From Peribacillus glennii (GTDB taxonomy: Bacteria; Bacillota; Bacilli; Bacillales; DSM-1321), in contig NZ_QVTD01000003.1 of the NCBI RefSeq assembly GCF_003429105.1, positions 868,001 to 932,000 of the forward strand: DNA of 64,000 bases, given 5' to 3'. Positions 16,439-28,317 of the stretch are shown piece by piece (position 1 is the stretch's first letter; the number at the start of each line of letters is the position of its first letter). The notes beneath the pieces are model-generated. The model was not told the origin of the DNA. It worked only from the letters and a program-made list of their open reading frames with translations, and made no database searches. A program made the translations under genes and the position numbers.

Positions 16439-19297
16439 TTACTTTTCCCCCTCTACAGTACGCGTGATTGCTTCCCTCATGATTTTCTGCTGTTTGTTTC
16501 TATGGGCCAACGGGTCGCCCTCCGCAGGACTTGATCTGCGCTTGCGGCCAATATAGGAAACAGACAGGCCAACTGGTGCCGCAGCATTTATCCTCGGTTC
16601 GATATAGCTCCATGCACCCATATTCTTTGGTTCTTCCTGAAGCCAGAACAATTCCTTAAGATTCGGATATTTACCGAGCAAATTGCAAATCTCTTTGAAC
16701 GGGAACGGATAAAGTTCCTCGATGCTGATGATTTTCAGCCACTCGAATCCTTCCTGTGAAGCTACCATTTCCCGTAATTCCACCGCAATCTTGCCTGTAC
16801 AGAATACGACTCGCTCCACCATGTCGGGATTGCCGCCCGGTGTTTCGATGACTGGACGGAATTCCCCTTCGGTGAATTCGGAAATGCCTGATGCCATCGT
16901 TTGGTTTCTTAGCATGCTTTTCGGTGTCATAATAACCAGCGGCCGCACTTCCTCCAGTTCAAGGATGCTTGCCTGCCTTCTCAGAAGATGGAAATACTGG
17001 GCGGCGGAACTCAGGTTTGCCACTGTCCAGTTATTCTCTGCAGCCAATGATAAGTACCTTTCAAGGCGGGCGCTTGAGTGTTCCGGCCCCTGCCCTTCAT
17101 AACCGTGAGGAAGAAGCATGACAAGCCCGGACTTTTGCCCCCATTTTGCACGGCCGGCTGCGATGAACTGATCGAATATGACCTGCGCTGTATTTGCGAA
17201 GTCCCCAAACTGCGCTTCCCAAAGTACAAGCGTTTCAGGAGCAAAAACATTGTAGCCATATTCAAAAGCAAGTACCGCTGTTTCCGTTAACGGACTATTG
17301 TGCACGGCAAAGGATGCATTCACTCCGTCAAGGGTGTGAAGCGGGGAGTAAGTCTTCCCGGTTTCACTATCATGAAGGACGATATTCCGTTGCGCGAATG
17401 TTCCACGCTCTGAATCCTGTCCTGTTAAGCGGATTGGAGTTCCATCCTTTAATATAGAAGCAAATGCCAGGGTTTCGGCATGGGCCCAGTCAATCTTGCC
17501 ATTTTCACCAAATGAATCGAGGCGGCGGGACAGGATGCGGCCGAGCTTTTTATTCACTTTAAATCCTTCAGGCCATTTCAACAGCTCTTCATTAATCGCT
17601 TTCAATTCTTCTGACGTTACGGATGTCTTAAGCTCTGGCAATCCATGTTCGACGGTCTCCGGTGGATTTAACTCCTCCGGTTCCTCAGGCTTATTCCCAG
17701 ATACTCTATCGTAAGCCGTTTTAAGCTTTGCCTCAACCTGTCCTTCAATGTCAGCGATTTCTTCCTTGGCAGCAGCGCCAGACTTAAGCAGCTTTTCCGC
17801 ATAAATTTCTTTAGCGGTCGGATGCTTATGGATCAAGGCATACATCTGCGGCTGGGTAACGAGCGGCTCATCCATTTCGTTATGCCCGAAGCGCCTGTAT
17901 CCAATCAAATCAATCAGAAAGTCCTTCTTGAACTTTGTGCGATACTTGTGTGCAAGTGCAGCCGCAGCCAGACATGCTTCGATATCATCAGCATTGACAT
18001 GCACAACCGGGACTTCAAAGCCCTTTGCCGGATCGCTTGCGTATTTAGTAGAGCGTGAGTCTTCACTTTCAGTCGTAAAGCCAATCATATTGTTCGCGAT
18101 GATGTGGATGGCTCCACCTATTTGATAGCCTTTTAACCGGCTTAAGTTAATTGTTTCAGGAACAATGCCTTCACCAGGGAATGCAGCATCCCCATGGACA
18201 AGGATTGCCAGTGATTTTTCAATATCGGAATCAGGGAACCCGGACTGTCTTCTGCTTTCCTGTGCAGCACGGGTATAACCTTCCACGACCGGGCCCACAA
18301 CTTCCAGATGGCTGGGATTGTTAGCAAGTGTCAGCCTGGCTTTTTGTGTGTTTGCTTTCGTAATTTGCTTATCAAGGCCTAAGTGGTATTTTACGTCTCC
18401 AGTCCAGCCGTAGTTAATCCCGATGGAACCTTCTGAAGGAACAAGGTCTTTGTTCGGCGAGTGCTGGAATTCAGAGAAAATGATTTCATAGGGTTTGCCA
18501 AGCACATGAGCAAGGACATTCAAACGGCCACGGTGAGCCATAGCGATATTTACATTGGAAGTCCCGTTTTGGACGGTTTCTGAAATGATTTCATCAAGAA
18601 CCGGCACAAGGGCATCCAGGCCCTCAATCGAAAACCGCTTTTGGCCTACATATGTACGGTGCAGGAACTTCTCCAAGCCCTCTACCTCATTCAGCCTCTT
18701 TAACAGCAACGTTTTCTTTTCTTTTGAAATCTCAGGAAAAATCTCCCCGGATTCAACCATGTTATTCAGCCATTGTCTTTCCTCAAGGTCATTTACCTGA
18801 GAAAATTCAAAAGCAATAGTTTTCGTATATAACTCTTTTAAGTATTGAATCGCTTCATATCCGTTCTTTACGTTCCCTGGCGCAGCTTCACAGATCAGGT
18901 CAGCCGGTATCCCCTTTAAATCCTCGGCAGTCAACCCGTAATTATCAAGGTGAAGAAGGTCATTATCAAGCGGAACCTCATTTAACGGATAAATATCAGC
19001 AGCAAGGTGCCCATATGTACGGATATTTTCGGCAAGCTTTACAGCCGACATGATTTTCTTCATCGGCAGCGTGCCGGATGAAGAAACCGGTTGTTGCTGT
19101 ACCGGAACTTGGGTGCGGCCTGTCCCGGCCAAGATCTCCTCAGACGGAGGGCCGTATGTTTCAAAAAACGTTTTCAGCTCCGGATCGACTTCCTCCGGAT
19201 TTGTTTGGAATAAATCGTATTGCTCCATGACGTAGCCAAGGTTTGGACCAGAAAAAACTTTCCATGGGTCATATGCGCTAGCATCATTGTTGGCCAT
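16439..19297 (-). CDS. odhA: 2-oxoglutarate dehydrogenase E1 component
   Basis: 952 residues from the ATG at 19297, eight bases after GGGGG. A TTG five codons upstream overlaps the ribosome site. It decarboxylates 2-oxoglutarate with thiamine diphosphate. Features are the N-terminal [12 protein letters not shown], the active-site histidine region [19 protein letters not shown], the ThDP-binding stretch [20 protein letters not shown], and [10 protein letters not shown]. It is the first gene of odhA-odhB. A cre-like site lies upstream, in keeping with CcpA repression of this operon in B. subtilis. Confidence 0.96.
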   Translation of the reverse strand: MANNDASAYDPWKVFSGPNLGYVMEQYDLFQTNPEEVDPELKTFFETYGPPSEEILAGTGRTQVPVQQQPVSSSGTLPMKKIMSAVKLAENIRTYGHLAADIYPLNEVPLDNDLLHLDNYGLTAEDLKGIPADLICEAAPGNVKNGYEAIQYLKELYTKTIAFEFSQVNDLEERQWLNNMVESGEIFPEISKEKKTLLLKRLNEVEGLEKFLHRTYVGQKRFSIEGLDALVPVLDEIISETVQNGTSNVNIAMAHRGRLNVLAHVLGKPYEIIFSEFQHSPNKDLVPSEGSIGINYGWTGDVKYHLGLDKQITKANTQKARLTLANNPSHLEVVGPVVEGYTRAAQESRRQSGFPDSDIEKSLAILVHGDAAFPGEGIVPETINLSRLKGYQIGGAIHIIANNMIGFTTESEDSRSTKYASDPAKGFEVPVVHVNADDIEACLAAAALAHKYRTKFKKDFLIDLIGYRRFGHNEMDEPLVTQPQMYALIHKHPTAKEIYAEKLLKSGAAAKEEIADIEGQVEAKLKTAYDRVSGNKPEEPEELNPPETVEHGLPELKTSVTSEELKAINEELLKWPEGFKVNKKLGRILSRRLDSFGENGKIDWAHAETLAFASILKDGTPIRLTGQDSERGTFAQRNIVLHDSETGKTYSPLHTLDGVNASFAVHNSPLTETAVLAFEYGYNVFAPETLVLWEAQFGDFANTAQVIFDQFIAAGRAKWGQKSGLVMLLPHGYEGQGPEHSSARLERYLSLAAENNWTVANLSSAAQYFHLLRRQASILELEEVRPLVIMTPKSMLRNQTMASGISEFTEGEFRPVIETPGGNPDMVERVVFCTGKIAVELREMVASQEGFEWLKIISIEELYPFPFKEICNLLGKYPNLKELFWLQEEPKNMGAWSYIEPRINAAAPVGLSVSYIGRKRRSSPAEGDPLAHRNKQQKIMREAITRTVEGEK

Positions 19298-19394
19298 TTC
19301 GTAAACCCCCAACTGTTCGAAGAATTTTTATATCACCGTTTTGGCTCCAAAAACATTAATTTTATCTTCAAAAAATGTAAACCACCTTCAGTTT

Positions 19395-19457
19395 ATTATA
19401 TAAAAATAGTGATTTTTTTGAAAGATTATTAAAATTCAAAGCATAAAACGTTTTCAA
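19395..19457 (-). promoter_or_regulatory. Probable odhAB promoter region with cre-like site
   Basis: The minus strand has TATAAT (19395-19400) as a -10 with only a weak -35 (TTTCAA). Farther upstream TTGAAAACGTTTTATG (19442-19457) matches the CcpA cre consensus at 14 of 16 positions. The rest of the 367-base gap between odhA and the dioxygenase gene holds nothing else I can call. Confidence 0.5.
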
Positions 19458-19664
19458 ATGCTATATTATCATGTTTTCCGGGAAATATCCAAGGGTTAGA
19501 ACTGCAATAATAGTGAAAAAGAACGGCATTTATTTATTATTGGCTGAAAATTGAACGAAATCGTACTTTTTTCACAATTTACTATGCTTTTCGTTATTTT
19601 TAATAGTCATTCTTGCCTTGCCTGCCCATTGGCAGAAAAACGTTCGTCCTAATCGATTTTATAC

Positions 19665-20432
19665 TCAAAACTCCCAGGCGGTAAGGCTTAAATTCCCTAA
19701 TTCAAATGATCTGTAAAGCAGGCGTGGATCCTTATTTTCATGCCCTGTTCCCATAGCGATTAACAGCGGGGCAAAGTGCTCTTTTGTCGGAACCGCTGAC
19801 ATTGCGAATGGGGCCTTGGTTTCATAGTCAAACAAATCCTGCAAATCCCAGTTGCAGATTTTTTTCTCGACCCATTCTTCAAAATAAACAGCCCATCCTT
19901 CGGCGACGTCCATATCCATTCTGAATTCCTCCGGATTATGTACAATTCCGCCGCTGCCGATTATTAATACATCCTTGTTCCTTAATTCGGCCAATGCCAT
20001 GCCAATTTCATATTGCCTTTTATTTGGCAGGCTTGGATTAATAGAAAGAGGGATAACGGGTATGTCTGCTTCAGGATACATAATATGCAGCGGCACCCAT
20101 GCCCCATGGTCAAGAGGACGCCTATTATCCAACAAAGCAAATACACCGGCGTGTGCCAACAATGAGAGAATGTCATCCGCCAGCTCAATCATGCCGGGTG
20201 CCGGATATGTAATATGATAAAGTTCCTCAGAAAAACCGGTAAAGTCATGTATGATACCGTGTTTCTGCACCGCAGTAACAGTTTGTTCCCTGCTTTCCCA
20301 ATGGGCTGACAGGATGACGATCGCCTTGGGTATCGGGAGTCCAGAAGCATAGTCCTTTAGAAATTCAGCATATGCATGTTTTTCCAACGCAAGTGTTGGC
20401 GTTCCGTGTGCTAAAAACAGTGATGGCAGCAT
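19665..20432 (-). CDS. DODA-type extradiol ring-opening dioxygenase family protein
   Basis: 255 residues, typical for the LigB/YgiD family. Metal ligands can be seen in SLFLAHGTPTLA (His 9), ILSAHWESR (His near 44) and the C-terminal half (HNPEEFRM). The motif LDHGAWVPLHIMYPEADIPV is strongly conserved. Relatives open catechol rings of DOPA or act on small phenolics. The native substrate in Bacillaceae is not known. A weak GAAAGGA ribosome site precedes the ATG. Confidence 0.88.
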   Translation of the reverse strand: MLPSLFLAHGTPTLALEKHAYAEFLKDYASGLPIPKAIVILSAHWESREQTVTAVQKHGIIHDFTGFSEELYHITYPAPGMIELADDILSLLAHAGVFALLDNRRPLDHGAWVPLHIMYPEADIPVIPLSINPSLPNKRQYEIGMALAELRNKDVLIIGSGGIVHNPEEFRMDMDVAEGWAVYFEEWVEKKICNWDLQDLFDYETKAPFAMSAVPTKEHFAPLLIAMGTGHENKDPRLLYRSFELGNLSLTAWEF

Positions 20433-20518
20433 ATCTTTATGTGTCCTTTCAAATGGTTTCGTTTACTATCTATTTTCCTGAACGGATAAAAAGTAAACAT
20501 CTTTATTGCCGCTTTGGC

Positions 20519-20630
20519 CGGTTAGAAAATTTACCGATTGGCGAACCTTTTATATAGGCAAAAATCAGCGCAGCCCGGGCACACAGGAGTAGACGTAAGG
20601 ACAAAGCAAACGTAGCCTGTGTTCTGCCAT
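20519..20630 (+). repeat. Dispersed intergenic repeat, copy A
   Basis: It begins GGTTAGAAAATTTACCGATT, continues with GGCGAACCT, has a central CAGCCCGGGC and ends AGCCTGTGTTCTGC. It shares these blocks in the same order with copies at 22796, 30100 and (minus strand) 63570. No ORF is present. With the terminator after it, it fills the 331-base gap between the dioxygenase and mnmH. Confidence 0.7.
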
Positions 20631-20639
20631 ATTAAAATA

Positions 20640-20672
20640 GGGGGATTTGGATTAAAAGTATCCAGATCCCCC
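20640..20672 (-). terminator. Terminator-like hairpin of mnmH
   Basis: A 13-bp stem GGGGGATTTGGAT / ATCCAGATCCCCC with one mismatch. A short T-rich tail follows on the minus strand. It lies about 90 bases after the mnmH stop. Confidence 0.6.
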
Positions 20673-20763
20673 TAAACAAATATAATTTGCACCTTTTGAC
20701 AAGTAATGTATAGTAAAATAGCTTCACCATTATAAATTGTTGTTCAGGCCGCTCTTTTTATCG

Positions 20764-21837
20764 TTATGAATTAAGAGTTGCAGGTGCCGCAAAACCGGCA
20801 TTCTCAATGATTTTTTCAATCTCGGCTGCTGCGTCGGCAATTGAGTCGGCATTTACATAAAAAAACTCCCCTTCATAAGAGTTTTCCTTGTGGGAATAGC
20901 GGGGGTCATAATAGTCCACAAACAGGACATTGATCACCTTTTCATAATTTTCAGCTTCTATGGCATGGTATAAGCTTTGCAATGATTCCTTGTTTTTGAT
21001 CTTCTTTTCGATCTTATGGATGCTTTCCCAGACTTTATCTTTAAACCAGGGCTGGTCTTTATAAGGAAGAATATATTCCTCATATATACGTCTTGTCCGC
21101 TTTTCCATAGAGGCGTCCACGCTGATATGGATGCCTTCTTCCTTGGCAGTGAGCAGGGCGTCTGGCTGCGTGGCCCGGCCGATGCGTTTGCTCTCTGCTT
21201 CCATAATAAAGTAATCCGATGTTCCGATTTGAGACAATTCCTCGAATAATAGGGCGTCAAACGTTTTTTGGTTATGGGCGTCACCCTGGCCAAATGAACC
21301 GAAAACCGAGCCGCGGTGGTTTGCAAATTTCTCAAGGTCTAAGATCGGATAACCTTTTTCTTTCAGTTTATCGAGAATTTGTGTTTTCCCTACGCCCGTC
21401 ATCCCGTGCAGGACAATTGCTTTGCCATGGAGCATTTGGGGTATCTTTTCAAGTATCCTTTCGCGATAAGCCCTGTACCCTCCAACGATTCTTGGCACTT
21501 CCAGTCCGGACAGGGCGGCAAAAGCTGCCATGGACTGGCTCCGGCTTCCCCCGCGCCAGCAATAGAGAACCGGCTCTTTACCGCTTTCCTTTACCTTTCT
21601 GATTTCAGACAATAGGGCCGGAATCTTTGGAGCGACAACCTCCATCGCTCTCCATTTTGCCGCTGCCGGCCCTTCTTTTTTATAAATCGTACCTATTTCT
21701 TCCCTTTCCCCATTTGTAAACAATGGTATGTTCCTCGCTTTTGGAATCGACCCTTCCGCAAATTCGATAGGGGAGCGGACATCAACAGCTACGGCATCAT
21801 TTTTTTTGATAAATTCATCAACCGATAGTTCTTTCAA
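20764..21837 (-). CDS. mnmH: tRNA 2-selenouridine / 2-geranylthiouridine synthase
   Basis: 357 residues with a TTG start and AAGGAGG upstream. The N-terminal rhodanese domain holds the catalytic cysteine in VLYCWRGGSRSQSMA (about residue 93), followed by GGYRAYR. The C-terminal P-loop domain starts HGMTGVGKTQILDKL. MnmH (YbbB) geranylates 2-thiouridine at the tRNA wobble base and exchanges it for selenium using selenophosphate. No selD or selA gene is in this window, so the selenium supply cannot be judged here. Confidence 0.93.
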   Translation of the reverse strand: MKELSVDEFIKKNDAVAVDVRSPIEFAEGSIPKARNIPLFTNGEREEIGTIYKKEGPAAAKWRAMEVVAPKIPALLSEIRKVKESGKEPVLYCWRGGSRSQSMAAFAALSGLEVPRIVGGYRAYRERILEKIPQMLHGKAIVLHGMTGVGKTQILDKLKEKGYPILDLEKFANHRGSVFGSFGQGDAHNQKTFDALLFEELSQIGTSDYFIMEAESKRIGRATQPDALLTAKEEGIHISVDASMEKRTRRIYEEYILPYKDQPWFKDKVWESIHKIEKKIKNKESLQSLYHAIEAENYEKVINVLFVDYYDPRYSHKENSYEGEFFYVNADSIADAAAEIEKIIENAGFAAPATLNS

Positions 21838-21941
21838 TGATAATGCCTCCTTCTTCTTATCTTATATTATAGTCAAACTTATCTTCAGTACAAACAAGAA
21901 GAGGGAGGGCCAAGAAAAAATCCTCCCATGGATGAAGCAAA

Positions 21942-22718
21942 TCATAAGTGCACCTTCGGCGAGTAATCATCGATAATATCAAAAATGAAACCCTGGGACT
22001 TTAAGCCTTCAATGATATCGGGTAGAGCTCTGACCGTATTTTTCATGCTATTGATGTCATGCAGCAAAATCACGGCTTGCTGCTGATGGGCTGCCTCTTT
22101 CAAAACGTTCTGAATGATGGCCTGTTTACTCACGTACGGGCTGTCGCCATCCCTCGAATCAATGGTCCAGTCATAATAAATGTATCCCCTTTTAGTTAGC
22201 TCGTTGATAATATCGGGTACCACATGTTTTGTGGCTGCCTGCCTCGTCGTTATATTTTTTGAGCCTCCTGGAAATCTTACTACATTTGATGTAATGCCAA
22301 AATTCTTCTTAAGAAAAACTTCCAACCGGTTCAAATCTTTAAAATATCCCTCCTTTGACCGATAAATGACTGAATAGTCATGTGAAAAACAATGCAGGGC
22401 GATTACATGGCCCCTATTTTTGATTTCCTTGTACCCTTTCATGGCATAAGGCTCTTCATGGCCCATAACAAAAAAAGTGGCCTTTATTTCGTACCGGTCA
22501 AGGATATCAAGAATCGCCTTTGTATTGGTCGAAGGGCCATCATCAAATGTCAGGTAAGCAATCCTTTGCTGCTGCTTGCCGTTTATGGGGCCGGGTGGCA
22601 GTAAGTCGACCGCAATCGGCCGTCCCGTTCCCTGGACGGTGTGGCTTGTCGCCATGGGCGCCCCGGCCGAATCATTTACAAGGATAAAAAAGAGAAGAAA
22701 ACTAAACAGCACTTTCAT
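21942..22718 (-). CDS. Polysaccharide deacetylase (NodB/CE4 family), secreted
   Basis: 258 residues from the ATG at 22718, five bases after AAGGGTGG. It begins with a signal peptide (VLFSFLLFFILVNDSAGAP). NodB motifs are in order: TFDDGPSTNT (metal-binding Asp pair), HCFSHDYS (metal-binding histidines), RFPGGS, DWTIDSRDGD and VILLHD. It probably removes acetyl groups from peptidoglycan or another GlcNAc polymer outside the cell. It resembles YheN/PdaA-like spore-former enzymes, but which subgroup is unclear. Confidence 0.9.
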   Translation of the reverse strand: MKVLFSFLLFFILVNDSAGAPMATSHTVQGTGRPIAVDLLPPGPINGKQQQRIAYLTFDDGPSTNTKAILDILDRYEIKATFFVMGHEEPYAMKGYKEIKNRGHVIALHCFSHDYSVIYRSKEGYFKDLNRLEVFLKKNFGITSNVVRFPGGSKNITTRQAATKHVVPDIINELTKRGYIYYDWTIDSRDGDSPYVSKQAIIQNVLKEAAHQQQAVILLHDINSMKNTVRALPDIIEGLKSQGFIFDIIDDYSPKVHL

Positions 22719-22795
22719 AATACCCACCCTTTCTTTTTATCCATAAGGTGGTCTTCAAAAAAGTGTTTCATTCAATTTTGTTATCAAATATATTA

Positions 22796-22905
22796 AAAAA
22801 CCAGCAGATTGGCGAGCCTTGCACAGACCAAGATAGATAGCCCGGCCCAACAAGTTAGGGTCACTCAATAAGGGTGTGAAGTACTTAGCCTGTATCCTGC
22901 TTCAT
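22796..22905 (+). repeat. Dispersed intergenic repeat, copy B
   Basis: GATTGGCGAGCC (22807-22818), a central TAGCCCGGCCC, and AGCCTGTATCCTGC (22887-22900), the same order as in copies A, C and D. It lies between metH and the deacetylase gene. Confidence 0.7.
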
Positions 22906-22939
22906 GCATGGTAGAAAGTTTTATACTTTCCTGCCAGTA

Positions 22940-22971
22940 AAAAAGAAAAAGAAGCGGAAATGCGCTTCTTT
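22940..22971 (-). terminator. Terminator of yitJ-metH
   Basis: AAAGAAGCG / CGCTTCTTT hairpin with a T-rich tail on the minus strand, six bases after the metH stop. Confidence 0.85.
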
Positions 22972-22976
22972 ATCCC

Positions 22977-25900
22977 TTACCTATTTACATTGAAATACCT
23001 GGCCTCAGGATGCGCAAAGACAATCGCAGAAACGGAGGCTTCCGGCTCCATCATAAACCCTTCCGTAAGATTCACGCCGATATCCTGCGGTTTCAGCAAG
23101 CGGAACAGCTTTTCCTGGTCTTCGAGGTCAGGGCATGCCGGATAGCCGAACGAATATCGCTGGCCTGTATATTTTGCCGCAAAACGTTCCTTCATGGTCA
23201 TTTCAATGGAATCACCAATGCCCCATGCATCCCTCACCAGTTGATGCAGCCGTTCAGCGAAACCTTCTGCCGTTTCAAGCGCCAATGAGGAAATCGCATG
23301 GCTTTTCAGAAAATCGCCGTCGTTTTTCCATTGTTCAGCTAAAGCCCGGATCCCTCTTCCTGCCGTGACGACAAACATCCCGACATAATCCATATCACCT
23401 GATGATACAGGCTTTAGGTAGTCTGCCAAACAGAGGAACGGGCTTGATTCCTGGCGAGGGAAATTGAATGTTTCCAGCACTTGCCCTGGATTTTCCGGAT
23501 TGTAGACAAATACTTTGTTCCCTTCACTTTGAGCTGGGAAGAACTGGTAGACACCGTTCAGAAGATGCTCCTTATTACCTTTAAGGAAGGTAACAAGCTC
23601 ATCAATAAGATTGTCCAGCAGCGTGGCTTTTTCATCCCCCTGCGCCAATAACTCGTGGACCTTGCCTTTCAGTCCGAGATGATGTCCAAGCAGCATTTGT
23701 TTATTTATGTACGGGAGCACCACATCGAATGGATAATCTTTCAGGATATGGCGATTTAAATCAGCCGGTGTTTTTACCGGTACATCTTTCACAACGCTTG
23801 CTGCCGGCTTTTTCCGCTCAGGCTTAACGATCAGGGCTGCTGCGTCGGCGTTCGCAGCTGCGGCTTTTCGTTTCGCGTCCAATTGTTCAAGATGTGCGGC
23901 CCTTTTTTCATCGTCATGCAAAATATTCACCGTTGCCAATCCATCCATGGCATCTTTTGCGTATAATACCGGTCCGACATATTCTGGGGCAATCTTAAAA
24001 TCGGTAAACTTTCTTGATAATGCAGCCCCTCCGACAAGAATCGGAATATCAATTCCAGTCTGTTTCAGATCCTGGGCAGTGAGGACCATCTGCTGGGCTG
24101 ATTTTACCAACAAACCCGAAAGCCCAAGTACAGTCGGCGTATGTGCCCGGACCGCTTCAATAATTTGCTGCGAAGCTACTTTAATTCCCAAATCAACGAC
24201 TTCATAGCCATTATTGGACAAGATGATATCAACCAGGTTCTTTCCAATATCATGAACATCTCCCTTAACAGTCGCCAAAAGGACCTTCCCTTTTTTAGCG
24301 CTTTCGGATTCGTTCAACATTAGGGGCTCCAGTTGTGAAACCGCGGCTTTCATCGCTTCTGCACTTTGCAGGACCTCGGCAACGATAAGCTGATTATCAT
24401 TGAACAATCTGCCAACCTCAGCCATTCCGTCCATAAGGGGGCCATTGATGATGTCAAGCGGTTTATCCCCTCTCTTCAATGCGGTTTCCAAATCTTGTGC
24501 CAGGCCTTCCTTAGTACCTTCGATGATATAATTGGCAAGCCTTTCTTCTAAAGGGAGGAGAGATATATTTTCCTTTTTCTCGATTTTTTTATCCCGGTAA
24601 AATTCTGTGAAAGTCTGCAGCGTCTCCTGTGACGTGTCAAAAAGCAAGCTTTCAGCAAGTTTGACTTCTTCTTCGGGGATGGAAGCGAAACGCTCAAGCT
24701 TTTCGGTATTGACAATCGCATAATCCAGCCCTGCTTTGGTGCAGTGATACAAATACACTGCGTTTAATATTTCCCTTCCTCTTGCAGGCAGCCCGAAGGA
24801 AACATTGGAAATGCCCAGTATCGTCAAGCAATCCGGAAATCTCTCCTTGATTTCCCGGATTCCTTTGACCGTCTCAAGAGCTGCGCCAATATACTGTTCG
24901 TCGCCCGTTCCTACCGGAAAAACCAGGGGATCGAATATCAGGTCCTTTGGGTTCAGGCCATATTTATTCACAAGCAGATCGACGGAGCGTCGTGCAATAT
25001 CAAGCTTTCTATCAGCATCAACCGCCATTCCGGTTTCGTCAATTGTTCCGACAACCACAGCACCGCCATATTGATGGATAAGCGGAACGATTTTTTCAAA
25101 ACGCTCCTCTCCATCCTCAAGGTTGATCGAATTGATGATGGCCTTGCCTTGTGAGTGCTTTAGTGCGGCTTCAAGCACCTCTTCGTCTGTTGTATCAATG
25201 ACAAGCGGAACTTTAACCTTTTTCACGACCTCCTGAACGAATTCTTTCATATTTCCCAGTTCATCATCATCAGGGTCTGCCAGGCAAATATCGATGACAT
25301 GTGCCCCTTTTTTGACCTGTGCCCTTGCAATTTCAGCCGCGGGCTCAAACATTTTGTCTCGGATCAATTCCTTGAATTTACGGGAACCGATCACATTCGT
25401 ACGCTCGCCGACAAAAAGCGGGCGCATTGAATCTTCATATAAAAGCGGTTCAATTCCTGAAACGGCATGCGGGTGGGCTGGACGGGAAAGCTCGCGCGGC
25501 CTCACTCCCTCCAAAGCCTTTGAAAGCTCTTCAATATGAGCCGGAGTAGTGCCGCAGCAGCCTCCGATAATATTGACCCAGCCTCTTTCGGCGAATTGCT
25601 TCATCTTTCCTGCAAGTGAAACCGGTGACTCATGATAGTGGCCTTCCTCATCCGGCAGGCCGGCATTCGGATAGCAGCTGACGCCGTTTACAGCAAGCTC
25701 TGATAAACTGCGGATATGATCTGTCATGAACTCAGGGCCTGTGGCGCAATTCAAGCCTACAGCCAGCGGGTTCATATGCTCGCATGATAAGTAAAACGCT
25801 TCGATGGACTGGCCTGCAAGCGTCGTACCCATCGGTTCAATCGTTCCGGATATCATGATAGGGAGCTCTATTCCCGTTTCGGCAAAAGCTTTTTTTATCC

Positions 25901-26426
25901 CGGTAAAAGCTGCTTTGACATTCAGCATATCCTGGGATGTTTCAATCAGTATAAGGTCGCAGCCGCCGTCGATCAGGCCTCGGGCCTGCACCTCATAAGA
26001 TGCTGCCAATACGTCAAAGGTAGTCCCGCCGGTTACGGAAAGCGTCTTTGTAGTAGGCCCGATTGAACCGGCGGTAAATCTTGGCCACTCTAGCGACGAA
26101 TAGCGGTCACAGGCCTGTTTTGCCAGCTGAGCGGATATTTTGTTCAGTTCATAATCCAGCGTGCTTAAGTTATATTCATCCAGGACAATGCTCGTGGCCC
26201 CGAATGTATTCGTTGAAATAATATCAGCACCTGCCCTTAAATAGGCTTCATGTATAGACTGGATCACATCCGGTGCAGTAATCGATAAATATTCGTTGCA
26301 GCCTTCGAATTCTTCCCCGCCAAAATGGTCAGCCTTTAAATTTCTATCCTGGATCATCGTTCCCATTGCACCGTCTAGCAGGAGGATCTTCTCCTTCATA
26401 CGCTCCTGTATCTGTCTATTGCTCAT
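22977..26426 (-). CDS. metH: Cobalamin-dependent methionine synthase
   Basis: 1149 residues, full length. Domains in order: homocysteine-binding (1 to about 310) with zinc ligands in [10 protein letters not shown]; pterin-binding (about 340-610) with [18 protein letters not shown]; a B12 cap; a B12-binding domain with the cobalt ligand His in GDVHDIGKN (about 750); and a C-terminal reactivation domain binding SAM. It transfers methyl from 5-methyl-THF to homocysteine through methylcobalamin. Its start overlaps the yitJ end by 11 bases. Regulation is by the S-box upstream of yitJ. Confidence 0.97.
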   Translation of the reverse strand: MSNRQIQERMKEKILLLDGAMGTMIQDRNLKADHFGGEEFEGCNEYLSITAPDVIQSIHEAYLRAGADIISTNTFGATSIVLDEYNLSTLDYELNKISAQLAKQACDRYSSLEWPRFTAGSIGPTTKTLSVTGGTTFDVLAASYEVQARGLIDGGCDLILIETSQDMLNVKAAFTGIKKAFAETGIELPIMISGTIEPMGTTLAGQSIEAFYLSCEHMNPLAVGLNCATGPEFMTDHIRSLSELAVNGVSCYPNAGLPDEEGHYHESPVSLAGKMKQFAERGWVNIIGGCCGTTPAHIEELSKALEGVRPRELSRPAHPHAVSGIEPLLYEDSMRPLFVGERTNVIGSRKFKELIRDKMFEPAAEIARAQVKKGAHVIDICLADPDDDELGNMKEFVQEVVKKVKVPLVIDTTDEEVLEAALKHSQGKAIINSINLEDGEERFEKIVPLIHQYGGAVVVGTIDETGMAVDADRKLDIARRSVDLLVNKYGLNPKDLIFDPLVFPVGTGDEQYIGAALETVKGIREIKERFPDCLTILGISNVSFGLPARGREILNAVYLYHCTKAGLDYAIVNTEKLERFASIPEEEVKLAESLLFDTSQETLQTFTEFYRDKKIEKKENISLLPLEERLANYIIEGTKEGLAQDLETALKRGDKPLDIINGPLMDGMAEVGRLFNDNQLIVAEVLQSAEAMKAAVSQLEPLMLNESESAKKGKVLLATVKGDVHDIGKNLVDIILSNNGYEVVDLGIKVASQQIIEAVRAHTPTVLGLSGLLVKSAQQMVLTAQDLKQTGIDIPILVGGAALSRKFTDFKIAPEYVGPVLYAKDAMDGLATVNILHDDEKRAAHLEQLDAKRKAAAANADAAALIVKPERKKPAASVVKDVPVKTPADLNRHILKDYPFDVVLPYINKQMLLGHHLGLKGKVHELLAQGDEKATLLDNLIDELVTFLKGNKEHLLNGVYQFFPAQSEGNKVFVYNPENPGQVLETFNFPRQESSPFLCLADYLKPVSSGDMDYVGMFVVTAGRGIRALAEQWKNDGDFLKSHAISSLALETAEGFAERLHQLVRDAWGIGDSIEMTMKERFAAKYTGQRYSFGYPACPDLEDQEKLFRLLKPQDIGVNLTEGFMMEPEASVSAIVFAHPEARYFNVNR

Positions 26427-28266
26427 ATGCTGTCACCTCAACAAAACGTTCATTGTCTACTTTTCTGACATAACCCGTCAGCTCCGCAGTCATTTCATAA
26501 CGCAGGAATGGAGTGATTAAATAAATCCCTTTAAATTTCTCTATCGCCGCGTTGACCAATTCCCTGGCAATCGAAACTCCTTCAGCCCTCGCCCTGTCAG
26601 GATCGTTGCCCGCAGCAGCCATTGCCTTCCTAACATTATCTGGCAACTTTATGCCGGGAACTTCGTTATGGATGAACTCGGCATTTCGGGAGCTTGTAAG
26701 CGGCATGATTCCGATGAAAACCGGAGTATCAAGATGTTTAGTAGCTTCATATACTTCTTCTATTTGGCTGACGGAATAAACCGGCTGAGTCAAAAATGAC
26801 TCGGCGCCGCAGGCAATTTTCTTTTCCATCCGTTCCACCGCTTTGTGAAGATAGCGGACATTCGGGTTAAAGGCAGCGGCTATTTTAAAATTTGTACGCT
26901 GACCAAGGCTTTGGCCTGAATAAGATAAACCTTCATTAAACTGTTTCACGAGGCAGATCAAATCAAACGAAGAGAGATCATAAACGCTTGTCGCCCCCGG
27001 GAAATCGCCGATTTTGGAAGGATCGCCGGTCACTACTAAAATTTCATTCAAGCCAAGCGTTTGCAGGCCCATGAGGTGGGACTGCAATCCAATAAGATTC
27101 CTGTCCCGGCAAGTAATATGAATAAGCGGTTCCGTGCCAATTTCTTTTTTCAACATCGTACCAATGGCAGCATTGCTGATCCGTGGGGTTGCCAGGGAAT
27201 TATCAGCCAGTGTAATGGAATCGGCGCCAGCATTATGCAAAGCTTTCGCGCCTGCCATAAACTCTTCAATCCCCAATTTCTTTGGGGGATCCAATTCCAC
27301 AAGGATAGTTCTTTCCGTTTTTGCTTTTTCATGAAGGGCGATAGTGTTCTCATTATGCGTAATTTCTATGACTTCGATTTTACGGGCTTTGATTTGTTTT
27401 TCTTTGATTGGCGGCAGATTGCCGAGTGCTTTTTTTACAGCTTCAATATGTTTGGGAGTGGTACCACAGCAGCCGCCAATAATACGGGCGCCTTGCTCAC
27501 GCATCTTTAACGCGCTTGATCCGAAGTATTCCGGAACCGCTTCATAGACGAGACGGCCGTCTACATAGTCAGGGAGACTGGCATTCGGATAAACCGAAAG
27601 ATATGCGCGTTCAGGAAGCGGCACTTCTTCGAGCGAGCGTATCATATGGTGCGGCCCTAACCGGCAATTGATTCCTACGGCATCGGCCCCTAACTCTTGC
27701 AGCCTATCGAATGCTTCGTTTAAGTGAATTCCATTTTGCAAATAACCGATTTCATGCAAGGAGACATTAGCAATGATCGGTAAATCAGTTTCATTGCGCG
27801 CTATCTTTAATACCGTCTCCAGTTCCTCTAAATCGTAATACGTTTCAAAAAGCAAGCCATCCGGGTTTTCCATCAGCTGGCTGTACAGCTGTTCACGAAA
27901 GCTCCGTTTGATTTCTTCTAATTCCAGGTCTGACTTCCGGATGCTCCTGGATGCACCAATGGTACCGCAGACGAAAGCTTTCCCTTTGGCTGCTTTTTTA
28001 GCAATGGCAATACCTTTCCTGTTGATGCTGCTGACATCTTCCTCCAGGCCGTAGCGTTTCAGTTTATAATAGTTGGCACCATATGTATTAGACTGGAGAA
28101 TATCCGCCCCCACCTCCAAATACGCTGTATGGATGGTCTCAATCCGATCCGGATGGCTAATGTTCAGCTCTTCGTAGCAATTATCAATTCCGTTAGAGTA
28201 TAAAAGGGTTCCCATCGCACCGTCGCCAATCAAGATACGTTTCTTTAATTCATCACGAAAATTCAT
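26416..28266 (-). CDS. yitJ: Bifunctional homocysteine S-methyltransferase / methylenetetrahydrofolate reductase
   Basis: 616 residues from the second of two adjacent ATGs (28266), seven bases after GGGGGAGG. The N-terminal half is a homocysteine methyltransferase domain ([15 protein letters not shown], zinc site [12 protein letters not shown]). The C-terminal half is a MetF-type reductase ([29 protein letters not shown]). The reductase part makes the 5-methyl-THF that MetH next door uses. The first domain may add a second methylation route. This fusion is well known in Bacillus. Confidence 0.95.
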   Translation of the reverse strand: MNFRDELKKRILIGDGAMGTLLYSNGIDNCYEELNISHPDRIETIHTAYLEVGADILQSNTYGANYYKLKRYGLEEDVSSINRKGIAIAKKAAKGKAFVCGTIGASRSIRKSDLELEEIKRSFREQLYSQLMENPDGLLFETYYDLEELETVLKIARNETDLPIIANVSLHEIGYLQNGIHLNEAFDRLQELGADAVGINCRLGPHHMIRSLEEVPLPERAYLSVYPNASLPDYVDGRLVYEAVPEYFGSSALKMREQGARIIGGCCGTTPKHIEAVKKALGNLPPIKEKQIKARKIEVIEITHNENTIALHEKAKTERTILVELDPPKKLGIEEFMAGAKALHNAGADSITLADNSLATPRISNAAIGTMLKKEIGTEPLIHITCRDRNLIGLQSHLMGLQTLGLNEILVVTGDPSKIGDFPGATSVYDLSSFDLICLVKQFNEGLSYSGQSLGQRTNFKIAAAFNPNVRYLHKAVERMEKKIACGAESFLTQPVYSVSQIEEVYEATKHLDTPVFIGIMPLTSSRNAEFIHNEVPGIKLPDNVRKAMAAAGNDPDRARAEGVSIARELVNAAIEKFKGIYLITPFLRYEMTAELTGYVRKVDNERFVEVTAYEQ

Positions 28267-28317
28267 CATATTTCCTCCCCCTAAAACAGGCAATCCTTAA
28301 TCTGTCTTTATCGATGA

